Source: Planctomycetota bacterium (GTDB lineage: Bacteria; Planctomycetota; Planctomycetia; Isosphaerales; Isosphaeraceae). Taken from it: a DNA stretch of 5,076 bases. The notes beneath the pieces were generated by a model. It was not told the DNA's origin. It did not search any database and saw only the letters and a program-made list of their open reading frames with translations. The stretch is from contig JAJYDH010000460.1 of assembly GCA_021777685.1 (NCBI GenBank), positions 1 through 5,076 of the forward strand. Reading direction: 5' to 3'. Numbering within the stretch: the stretch's first letter is position 1; each line of letters opens with the position of its first letter. The position numbers and the translations under genes were made by a program. This document shows, piece after piece, positions 1 through 5,076 of the stretch.

Positions 1-276
1 TTGCTCGGGCGTCGGGGTGATCGTCTTGCTCGTCTCGGCGGCCTTGCTCGCCGCGTAGTCGTAGGTCTGGACCCGGTAGGTGAGCGACTTCCCGTCGAGG
101 ACCACGCCGTAATTGGGCGGGAAGATGCCCCCGCCAATCGAGAGGGTGAGCCTCGTCGGCAAGTCGGCGTCGGGGCGTTGCTTGCCCGGCACGGGCGGCA
201 TCCCCTTGCGGATCTCGTCCGGCGCCAGCCCGGCGAGCAGGACGAGGGCACAGGCGAAGGCGAACCGATTGCACAT
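1..276 (-). CDS. Secreted hypothetical protein, N-terminal 92 residues (gene continues past the left edge)
   Basis: The reverse strand is open from an ATG at 276 to the window edge without a stop, giving 92 residues that begin MCNRFAFACALVLLAGLAP. This is a short N-region with one Arg, then a hydrophobic stretch at about residues 5-18, consistent with a Sec signal peptide. The mature part includes RLTLSIGGGIFPPNYGVVLDG, then a LTYRVQTYDY strand and a Thr/Pro segment ending TPTPEQ. A Shine-Dalgarno-like AAGGAAGG lies 10 nt upstream. I do not recognise a named family. The beta-rich pattern followed by 'TPTPEQ' resembles small secreted planctomycete proteins of unknown function, but only loosely. 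It lies 89 nt downstream of the WD40 gene on the same strand, so co-transcription is possible. The C-terminus is not in the window, so length and function remain open. The overlapping plus-strand frames are Arg/Gly/Pro-rich shadows. Confidence 0.72.
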   Translation of the reverse strand, partial: MCNRFAFACALVLLAGLAPDEIRKGMPPVPGKQRPDADLPTRLTLSIGGGIFPPNYGVVLDGKSLTYRVQTYDYAASKAAETSKTITPTPEQ

Positions 277-286
277 GATCGTCGGA

Positions 287-294
287 CCTTCCTT
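287..294 (-). promoter_or_regulatory. Ribosome binding site of the 276->1 gene
   Basis: Read on the minus strand, this is AAGGAAGG with 10 nt to the ATG at 276. It supports that start for a gene that is otherwise easy to miss because it has no stop inside the window. It closely resembles the GAGGAAGG in front of the neighbouring WD40 gene. Confidence 0.6.
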
Positions 295-365
295 TCGACG
301 GGACGAGGAAAACGCCGGCGGAAACGCCGTCCCGCCCGGCCAATTCCGCCGCGCCGGCCCGGGGG

Positions 366-1460
366 TCACAAGTGGTGCCGGGTCGCCTTGCCCGGGTCGT
401 GGCCGAGGTCGAAGAGGCCGAGCCGGGCGTCCTGGCCGCCGGTGGCCAGGAACCGGCCGTCGGGGGAGTAGGCGACCGAGGCGATGAACCCCTCGTGGCC
501 GGCCAGGCTGGCCAGCTCCTCGCCGGTCTCGACGTCCCAGAGCTTGACGACCCGGTCGCCGCCGGCGCCGGCCAGGGTCTTGCCGTCGGGGGCGAAGGCG
601 ACGCTGGCGAAGCTGGCGTGGCCGATGATCCGGACCGCCTCTCGCCCGATGCTCAGGTCCCAGACGACGACCAGGCCCTTGATCCCGGTCCTGGTGGCGC
701 CGTAGCCGACCGCCAGGGTCTTGCCGTCGGGGGCGAAGGCCAGGCTGTAGACCCGACGCCCGCGACCGTCGAGGCCCGCCCGCTCCCGGCCGGTGGCGAC
801 GTCCCAGAGCCTGACCGAGCCGTCGAACGACCCGGTGGCCAGGGTCTTACCGTCGGGGGCGAAGGCCAGTCCGCGGATCTCGCCGGCATGGCCGACCATC
901 CGGGCCGACTCGCGCCCGGAGTCGACGTCCCGGAGCCTGACCGAGCCGTCGGCCGACCCGACGGCCAGCGTCCGTCCGTCGGGCGAGAACGCGACCATCA
1001 CGGCCGGGGACGCCATCCCGTCGAGCGAGCCGAGCAGCTCGCCGGTCGCCGCGTCCCAGAACTTCACGCCCGGGCCCCCGGCCGAGGCCAGGACCTTGCC
1101 GTCGGGCGAGAACACGACGCACCGGGCCAGATGGACATGAGACCCGGCCTCGATCGCGAGCGGGCGGCCCCGGCCCAGGTCCTGGATCTCCACCGTCCCG
1201 TCGAGATACGCCAGGGCCAGCGTCCCGCCGTCGGGGGCGAAGGCGACCGACCCCACCGGGGACGACACCCGGCGGATCCGACCCCGGGCCGGGTCATCGG
1301 GCCGCCCCTTCGACGAGTCGCGGGCGAGCACCACCATCCCGCAGGCGAGCACAGCGAGCGTGAGAAGGCCGCTCAAGGTTAAGGCGGCCGCGCAGACCGG
1401 CCGGCCCGGCCTCGGATCGCCGTCGGGCCGGCCGCACATCAGTCCCCAATCTCGGCTCAT
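366..1460 (-). CDS. Membrane-anchored or lipoprotein-like WD40 protein with seven repeats
   Basis: The product is 364 aa. The ATG at 1460 is chosen because GAGGAAGG lies 8 nt upstream. The frame stays open to an ATG at 1670, but those extra 70 residues are Arg-rich, have no ribosome site and resemble leader read-through. Residues 22-47 are hydrophobic, giving either one membrane span or, through VLAC at 37-40, a possible lipobox. Lipobox spacing would suit a start at Met8 better. Seven WD40 repeats follow, each with F(A/S)PDG or YSPDG (residues 74-78, 117-121, 158-162, 200-204, 242-246, 289-293, 331-335) and several with WD dipeptides such as RLWDVATG and KLWDVETG. Seven repeats make one complete propeller, normally a protein-interaction scaffold. 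No kinase, protease or other enzymatic domain is fused to it, unlike many larger planctomycete WD40 proteins. The partner is unknown. The propeller probably lies outside the cytoplasm. Confidence 0.88.
   Translation of the reverse strand: MSRDWGLMCGRPDGDPRPGRPVCAAALTLSGLLTLAVLACGMVVLARDSSKGRPDDPARGRIRRVSSPVGSVAFAPDGGTLALAYLDGTVEIQDLGRGRPLAIEAGSHVHLARCVVFSPDGKVLASAGGPGVKFWDAATGELLGSLDGMASPAVMVAFSPDGRTLAVGSADGSVRLRDVDSGRESARMVGHAGEIRGLAFAPDGKTLATGSFDGSVRLWDVATGRERAGLDGRGRRVYSLAFAPDGKTLAVGYGATRTGIKGLVVVWDLSIGREAVRIIGHASFASVAFAPDGKTLAGAGGDRVVKLWDVETGEELASLAGHEGFIASVAYSPDGRFLATGGQDARLGLFDLGHDPGKATRHHL
571..866 (-). repeat. Near-identical DNA repeats inside the WD40 gene
   Basis: A 29-bp tract encoding the 'AFAPDGKTLA' core occurs identically at 571-599 and 712-740, and with a single G-to-A difference at 838-866. 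The spacings are 141 and 126 bp. More divergent versions lie around 1087-1110 and 1209-1240. These are the conserved strand-turn of adjacent WD40 blades. Identity at the DNA level, including synonymous positions, suggests recent blade duplication or gene conversion, although strong GC codon bias contributes to it. Confidence 0.7.
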
Positions 1461-1468
1461 CGTTATGT

Positions 1469-1476
1469 CCTTCCTC
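1469..1476 (-). promoter_or_regulatory. Ribosome binding site that fixes the WD40 gene start
   Basis: On the minus strand this reads GAGGAAGG, followed by 8 nt and the ATG at 1460. It is the reason for preferring this start over the in-frame ATG at 1670, which has no comparable site. Confidence 0.7.
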
Positions 1477-1554
1477 GCGAACGATCGTGACGGAGAGCAC
1501 GACGCCGGATCTCGGGCCGGACGACCGCCCGGGGCAAGGCGGACGGATCCCCAC

Positions 1555-1574
1555 CGGGGCCGATCCTGGCCCCG
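1555..1574 (-). other. Small hairpin in the WD40 gene leader
   Basis: CGGGGCC at 1555-1561 pairs perfectly with GGCCCCG at 1568-1574 around a 6-nt loop. It lies about 95 nt upstream of the WD40 start. It has no T-tract, and in DNA this GC-rich a 7-bp stem can arise by chance, so a regulatory role is speculative. Confidence 0.3.
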
Positions 1575-1853
1575 CGTCGGGATTCCTCCAGCTCTTCGCC
1601 TCCGCCCGGATTTTCTTCCGGACCGACGGCGATCCTTTCGACCCGCGACGGTTATGCTCATGAAATCCATCTGAAGGGGGAGTTACTGTCGCGGAAGCGG
1701 GCCCACGCCACAAGAGAATTCTTCGTGATTTTCGGACAGATTGTGAAATCCAGATACGACCGGGGTTTCTCGTAGCGGGCCCGCATCCATCCCGCCGGAC
1801 GTCTGACCGGCCGCCACCATTTGCCGGCCAGCTCCGGGAGGCATCCCGACCTT

Positions 1854-1981
1854 TTTGGAGTGCGGGAGCTTGCTCCCGCTATCCGGAGCGGAGCTTGCTC
1901 CGCGCGATGGGCGGGCGGGCGGCGAACGGGCGAGGGGCAAGCCCCTCGGAGCAAGGCGGGAGCAAGCTCCCGCACTCCAAA
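1854..1981. repeat. Compound palindromic (REP/BIME- or MITE-like) intergenic element, 128 bp
   Basis: The outer arms at 1854-1879 and 1956-1981 are perfect 26-bp inverted repeats separated by 76 bp. Each arm contains its own hairpin: GCGGGAGC-TT-GCTCCCGC at 1862-1879 and GCGGGAGC-AA-GCTCCCGC at 1956-1973. Two more hairpins lie between them: GCGGAGC-TT-GCTCCGC at 1888-1903 and CGAGGGGC-AA-GCCCCTCG at 1931-1948. The two left hairpins have a TT centre and the two right ones an AA centre, so the whole element is mirror-symmetric. There is no coding content. This architecture matches intergenic REP clusters or small non-autonomous elements, and the 'GGGAGCTTGCTCCC' core looks familiar from planctomycete intergenic DNA. 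Extrusion as a cruciform or folding in a transcript is possible. No flanking target-site duplication is obvious. Confidence 0.85.
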
Positions 1982-2054
1982 TAGGACCTCGCCCGGAAGG
2001 TGACGGCCGGTCGGCCCGCGTTGAAGCTTCCATGAATCGCCCCGAGCATCCCCC

Positions 2055-2084
2055 TTGGCCGGGCCGCCGTCGCGGACCTATAAT
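2055..2084 (+). promoter_or_regulatory. Candidate sigma70-type promoter of the propeller gene
   Basis: A perfect TATAAT sits at 2079-2084. TTGGCC at 2055-2060 (four of six matches to TTGACA) lies upstream with an 18-nt spacer. An exact -10 hexamer is unusual in DNA this GC-rich. Transcription would begin near 2091 and leave a leader of about 320 nt before the start at 2414. No operator is recognisable around it. Confidence 0.45.
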
Positions 2085-2239
2085 CAAGGCACCGGCCGCC
2101 TTCAGGACGGACGTGGCGGGCTCGGGAATCGCCCGCGGGCGGGACTCCCGGCCCCGATCGTCCGACCCTCTCCGGGAGATGAACGGCACCGTCTCCTTCG
2201 AAGTGCGACATCCGGGGCGTCGACGGACGATTCGGAATC

Positions 2240-2270
2240 GCGAGACCCCGGCGGATTCGCCGGGGCTCGC
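2240..2270 (+). other. Strong hairpin in the leader of the propeller gene
   Basis: CCCCGGCG at 2246-2253 and CGCCGGGG at 2258-2265 form a perfect 8-bp stem with a GATT loop. After a single bulged A at 2245, GCGAG (2240-2244) pairs with CTCGC (2266-2270), giving 13 bp in total. No T-run follows, so it is not a classical intrinsic terminator. It lies about 145 nt before the start codon, inside the leader predicted from the candidate promoter. An RNA structural or regulatory role is possible but unproven. A weaker imperfect inverted repeat lies upstream at 2123-2150. Confidence 0.5.
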
Positions 2271-2401
2271 CCCCGATCAACGCGAGCCGGTGCCCCGGCC
2301 TGACGCCGATCCTCGACCTACCGCCGGATTCGAGCCGCCCTGACCCCCGCCCGATGGCACACCCGCCGGCCGGTCTTACCCACCATCAACCCGTTCAGCA
2401 T

Positions 2402-2405
2402 GAGG
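2402..2405 (+). promoter_or_regulatory. Ribosome binding site that decides the propeller gene start
   Basis: GAGG followed by 8 nt precedes the ATG at 2414. The in-frame ATG at 2354 is preceded by a pyrimidine-rich stretch with no such site, and starting there would put 20 non-hydrophobic residues in front of the signal peptide. Confidence 0.6.
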
Positions 2406-2413
2406 TCGACTCG

Positions 2414-4912
2414 ATGATTCGAATTCCCGGAGTCGCCGGATCAGCCCGGTGGCCATCGTTGATGGCGCTGGGCCTGGCGATGAGCCTGTCGGCCGCGGCT
2501 TTCGCCCCGTCGGCCGCGCAGGAGGCCAAGAAGGCCGAGAAGAAGGCCAGGCGAGCGGAGCAGAAGAAGAAGGACGCCCCCCGCCACGAGCAGATGGACT
2601 ACGGCCAGTTCCTCACGGCCTCGATCAAGGCCCCGACCCCTCGCGACAACAACGCCATCAAGGGCATCGCGATCAAGGTCGGCGCCGACGACGCCAAGGA
2701 GGCCGCGGTCTGCTTCGACACCGACCTCCTCCGGGTCTCCGCCGGCTGGACCGGCGGCTTCCTCAAGCTCTACGGGACCCCGTTCGACGGCTCGCACGGC
2801 TCGTGGCCGGAGATCAGCGGCCATCAGGTCTTCGGCACGAAGCAGGGGCCCGGATGGGGCAGGGGGGATGACCTCAAGGACCCCCGAGCCGAGCCGTTCG
2901 GCCCCCTCCCCGCCGACTGGGCCAGGTACAAGGGCCTTTACCGGAGCGGCGACCATACCGTGATCTCCTACACCGTCGGCGACGTCGCGGTCCTGGAGAT
3001 GCCCTGGGTCGAGGGCGAGGACACCGAGAGCCCGGCCTTCACCCGGACCTTCAACGTCGGCCCGACCGCCAAGCCGCTCACCCTGGTCGTCTTCGACCTC
3101 GAAGAGGGCAAGGGGGGCGTCGGGACGGTCGACCAGGCCGAGCCGACCGCGGATCACGGCCCGGCCTCGGGCCATGTCGCCTCGCTGACCAAGGGCGACC
3201 ACGCCACCGTAGCCGGCCTCGTCGGCGCCCCGGCCGGGGCGACCTGGAAGGTCGTCGACCGGTCGCGGGTCGTGCTGACCCTGCCGGCCTCGAAGAAGCC
3301 GACCGCGTTCAAGCTGGTCATCGGCGGCGTCAAGAAGGGCGAGACTTCGAAATTCGCCGGCCACCTCAAGAAGGCCGACGGCGGCTCGCTCGACCTGGCC
3401 AGGTACACCAAGGGCGGCCCGGCCGAGTGGACCCAGACGGTCGAGACCCAGGGCAAGCTCGGCACCGGCGACGGCCCCTACGTCGTCGACACCCTCACGG
3501 CCCCCGACGAGAACCCGTACAGGTCGTGGATCCGGTTCGGCGGGATGGACTTCTTCGCCGACGGCAAGTCCGCCGCGCTCTGCACCTGGAGCGGCGACGT
3601 CTGGACCGTCACCGGGATCGACGAGAAGCTGGAGAAGCTCACCTGGAGGCGGATCGCCGCCGGCCTGTTCCAGCCGCTGGGGCTGAGGATCGTCGACGGC
3701 AAGATCTACGTCCTCGGCCGCGACGGGATCACCCGGCTGGATGACCTCAACGGCGACGGCGAGGCCGACTTCTACGCCGCGTTCAACCACGACATGGCCG
3801 CGACGACGGGCTTCCACGAGTTCGCCTTCGACCTCCAGACCGACCCCGAGGGGAACTTCTACTTCTCCAAGGCCGCGCCGGTGAAGGGCGGCGGCCGGGG
3901 CTTCGACACCATCGCGGCCAACAGCGGCACGGTGATGAAGGTCTACAAGGACGGCAAGACCCTGGTCAACTACGCCACCGGCCTCCGCGCCCCCAACGGG
4001 ATCGGCGTCGGCCCCGATGGCCAGGTCACCAGCGGCGACAACGAGGGCACCTGGATGCCCAAGTGCCGGCTCAACTGGATCAAGCCCGGCGGCTTCTACG
4101 GCGTGGTCGACACCGCCCACCGCGACGACAAGCCGACCATGTACGACGAGCCGATCTGCTGGTTCCCCAAGGACGTCGACAACTCGGGCGGCGGCCAGGC
4201 GTGGGTGACGTCCGACAGGTGGGGGCCGTTCCAGGGCCGCCTGCTCCACACCTCGTACGGGACCTGCTCGCTCTACCTCGCGCTGGTCGACCAGCAGGGC
4301 GACCACATCCAGGGGGGCGTGGTGAAGTTCCCGGTCAACTTCCTGAGCGGGATCATGCGGCCGAGGTTCAACCCGGTCGACGGCCAGTTCTACGTCGCCG
4401 GCCTCCGGGGGTGGCAGACCAGCGCCGCGCAGGACGCCTGCTTCCAGAGGGTCCGCTACACCGGCAAGCCGGCGCACATGGTCACCGGCCTGAAGGTGAC
4501 GAAGACCGGGCTCGACCTGACCTTCACCGACCCGGTCGACGCCGAGGACGCCACCGACCCCGACAGCTACCAGGTCGAGCAGTGGAACTACCTCTGGTGC
4601 AGCGAATACGGCTCGGACGACTACTCCGCCAAAACTCCCGACTATGAGGCCAAGGTCCGCGAGTTGAACAGGCTCAGGCTCGACCCGGGCAAGAACCGCG
4701 AGGAGATCGAGAAGATCACCAAGTCGCTCGCCAAGGGCCGCGACGAGGTCAAGATCGAGTCGGCCAGGCTGTCGACCGACGGCAAGACCGTCTCGCTGGA
4801 GATCAAGGACCTCAAGCCCGTCATGCAGATGCGCATCCGCGGCAAGCTCAAGGCCGCCGACGGCAAGAAGATGTCGGTGGAGGTGTATAACACCATCAAT
4901 TACGTGCCGTGA
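2414..4912 (+). CDS. Secreted DUF6797-like / sugar-dehydrogenase-like beta-propeller protein
   Basis: The product is 832 aa. Residues 1-35 form a signal peptide (hydrophobic core about 15-31, likely cut after SAA at 33-35). A Lys/Glu/Arg-rich linker follows at about 37-60. Residues 61-350 include GWTGGFLKLYGTPFDGSHG and resemble DUF6797, judged from memory of the family. Residues 351-685 form a propeller like those of PQQ-dependent glucose/sorbosone dehydrogenases. They include an EF-hand-like loop, DLNGDGEAD at 444-452, and conserved blocks at APNGIGVGPDG (526-536), WIKPGGFYG (555-563), DNSGGGQAWVTSDRWGP (589-605), HTSYGTCSL (612-620) and GLRGWQT (663-669). Residues 688-832 form a beta-sandwich-like tail with QWNYLW (722-727) and YGSDDYS (732-738). 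A charged helical insertion lies at about 742-777. Many relatives carry a cytochrome c domain, but no CxxCH motif occurs here. Calcium binding is likely; the substrate and any redox activity are unknown. The gene appears monocistronic. The large antisense frame is a GC-bias shadow. Confidence 0.88.
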   Translation: MIRIPGVAGSARWPSLMALGLAMSLSAAAFAPSAAQEAKKAEKKARRAEQKKKDAPRHEQMDYGQFLTASIKAPTPRDNNAIKGIAIKVGADDAKEAAVCFDTDLLRVSAGWTGGFLKLYGTPFDGSHGSWPEISGHQVFGTKQGPGWGRGDDLKDPRAEPFGPLPADWARYKGLYRSGDHTVISYTVGDVAVLEMPWVEGEDTESPAFTRTFNVGPTAKPLTLVVFDLEEGKGGVGTVDQAEPTADHGPASGHVASLTKGDHATVAGLVGAPAGATWKVVDRSRVVLTLPASKKPTAFKLVIGGVKKGETSKFAGHLKKADGGSLDLARYTKGGPAEWTQTVETQGKLGTGDGPYVVDTLTAPDENPYRSWIRFGGMDFFADGKSAALCTWSGDVWTVTGIDEKLEKLTWRRIAAGLFQPLGLRIVDGKIYVLGRDGITRLDDLNGDGEADFYAAFNHDMAATTGFHEFAFDLQTDPEGNFYFSKAAPVKGGGRGFDTIAANSGTVMKVYKDGKTLVNYATGLRAPNGIGVGPDGQVTSGDNEGTWMPKCRLNWIKPGGFYGVVDTAHRDDKPTMYDEPICWFPKDVDNSGGGQAWVTSDRWGPFQGRLLHTSYGTCSLYLALVDQQGDHIQGGVVKFPVNFLSGIMRPRFNPVDGQFYVAGLRGWQTSAAQDACFQRVRYTGKPAHMVTGLKVTKTGLDLTFTDPVDAEDATDPDSYQVEQWNYLWCSEYGSDDYSAKTPDYEAKVRELNRLRLDPGKNREEIEKITKSLAKGRDEVKIESARLSTDGKTVSLEIKDLKPVMQMRIRGKLKAADGKKMSVEVYNTINYVP

Positions 4913-4934
4913 GCGGGACAGATGCCCCTCTCCT

Positions 4935-4974
4935 CTTCCTCCCCTCTCCCCCTGTGAGAGGGGCCGGGGGTGAG
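4935..4974. repeat. C-rich/G-rich hairpin repeat, copy 1
   Basis: The inverted repeat CCCCTCTC (4941-4948) and GAGAGGGG (4956-4963) is preceded by CTTCCT and followed by CCGGGGGTGAG. An outer pairing of GCCCCTC (4924-4930) with GAGGGGC (4972-4978) extends the fold. It starts 22 nt after the stop codon of the propeller gene. It could act as a transcript-end stabiliser or weak terminator, but no T-tract follows. It looks like a dispersed intergenic repeat of the CCCTCTCC...GGAGAGGG type. Confidence 0.75.
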
Positions 4975-5013
4975 GGGCGTGGCATCGCAGGTGGGCCGGA
5001 AAGAAGGTCCCTT

Positions 5014-5053
5014 CTTCCTCCCCTCTCCCTCGGGGAGAGGGGCCGGGGGTGAG
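5014..5053. repeat. C-rich/G-rich hairpin repeat, copy 2
   Basis: This is a second copy exactly 79 bp downstream of copy 1. The first 16 and last 19 bases are identical between the copies, and only the central 5 bases differ (CCTGT in copy 1, TCGGG here). The stem is longer than in copy 1: CCCCTCTCCC (5020-5029) pairs with GGGAGAGGGG (5033-5042) around a 3-nt loop. The intervening 39 bp show no coding content, and the window ends 23 bp later. Confidence 0.78.
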
Positions 5054-5076
5054 TGCCTTCGGGACGACCTATATGT

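Larger units (their letters stand above)
1461..2413. other. Divergent intergenic region of about 950 bp
   Basis: This is the space between the minus-strand WD40 gene and the plus-strand propeller gene. From the WD40 side it holds a GC-rich leader with a small hairpin (1555-1574), then a locally AT-richer stretch at about 1705-1775. Next come the palindromic element (1854-1981), a sigma70-like promoter candidate (2055-2084) and a structured leader with a strong hairpin (2240-2270). Several open frames cross it, but their products are Arg/Pro/Gly-rich, lack ribosome sites and run through the palindromes, so I call none of them genes. I see no convincing promoter for the WD40 gene on the minus strand. 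Confidence 0.6.

Noticed and set aside
316..329. CGGCG-GAAA-CGCCG stem-loop between the two minus-strand genes as a terminator
   Set aside because: The stem has only five base pairs with no T-tract, in DNA where such stems are frequent by chance.
372..1382. 336-residue plus-strand open frame opposite the WD40 gene
   Set aside because: Its repeated 'AVGGEGD' pattern is the complement of the PDGKTLA codons of the WD40 repeats, and it has no ribosome site or family match.
1461..1670. 70-residue N-terminal extension of the WD40 protein from the ATG at 1670
   Set aside because: The extension is Arg/Gly/Pro-rich with no ribosome site, while the start at 1460 has GAGGAAGG at 8 nt followed shortly by the hydrophobic anchor.
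1658..1975. 105-residue minus-strand open frame in the intergenic region, with a less GC-rich end (about 1683-1780) that looks slightly protein-like
   Set aside because: Its start lies inside the palindromic element, it has no ribosome site, and no family is recognisable. A decayed gene fragment is possible but not supported.
2179..2343. Short frame from an ATG at 2179 (54 codons) as a leader peptide of the propeller gene
   Set aside because: The purine stretch abuts the ATG with no usable spacing. The product is Arg/Pro-rich, and the frame crosses the strong hairpin at 2240-2270.
2441..4477. 678-residue open frame on the minus strand opposite the propeller gene
   Set aside because: The product is a Val/Gly/Leu/Asp-rich, low-complexity string with no recognisable domain. 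It is the expected antisense shadow of a GC-rich gene whose plus-strand frame has clear family motifs.
4935..5053. The two C-rich repeats as the start of a CRISPR array
   Set aside because: There are only two copies. The repeats are self-complementary with variable centres, the intervening 39 bp could only be one spacer, and no leader or cas gene is present.

Overview
This high-GC window looks like planctomycete chromosome, most likely from the Isosphaeraceae or a close relative. The reasons are the strong G/C bias at third codon positions, a secreted beta-propeller protein of a type common in Planctomycetota and Verrucomicrobiota, a membrane-anchored WD40 protein built on the 'F(A/S)PDGKTLA' formula, and long intergenic spaces with palindromic repeats. 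This assignment comes from family recognition, not from a database search.

Layout. On the minus strand, 1-276 is the 5' part of a small secreted protein gene that runs off the left edge. Upstream of it, and read in the same direction with an 89-nt gap, is a WD40-repeat gene (366-1460, 364 aa). It has an N-terminal membrane or lipoprotein anchor and exactly seven repeats, enough for one closed propeller. The two may be co-transcribed. The 953-bp space at 1461-2413 separates these genes from a divergent plus-strand gene. It holds a compound palindromic element (1854-1981), a sigma70-like promoter candidate (2055-2084) and a long leader containing a strong hairpin (2240-2270). The plus-strand gene (2414-4912, 832 aa) encodes a secreted protein with an N-terminal region resembling DUF6797, a glucose/sorbosone-dehydrogenase-like propeller carrying an EF-hand-like calcium loop, and a C-terminal beta domain interrupted by a charged helical insertion. 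After its stop codon come two near-identical 40-bp C-rich/G-rich hairpin repeats spaced 79 bp apart.

How the parts relate. All three proteins appear to be exported or anchored outside the cytoplasm. Nothing in the sequence ties them to one pathway, and no defence, CRISPR, phage or biosynthetic system is visible. The most interesting items are the palindromic elements, the structured leader, and the propeller protein's lack of a CxxCH haem motif together with its helical insertion.
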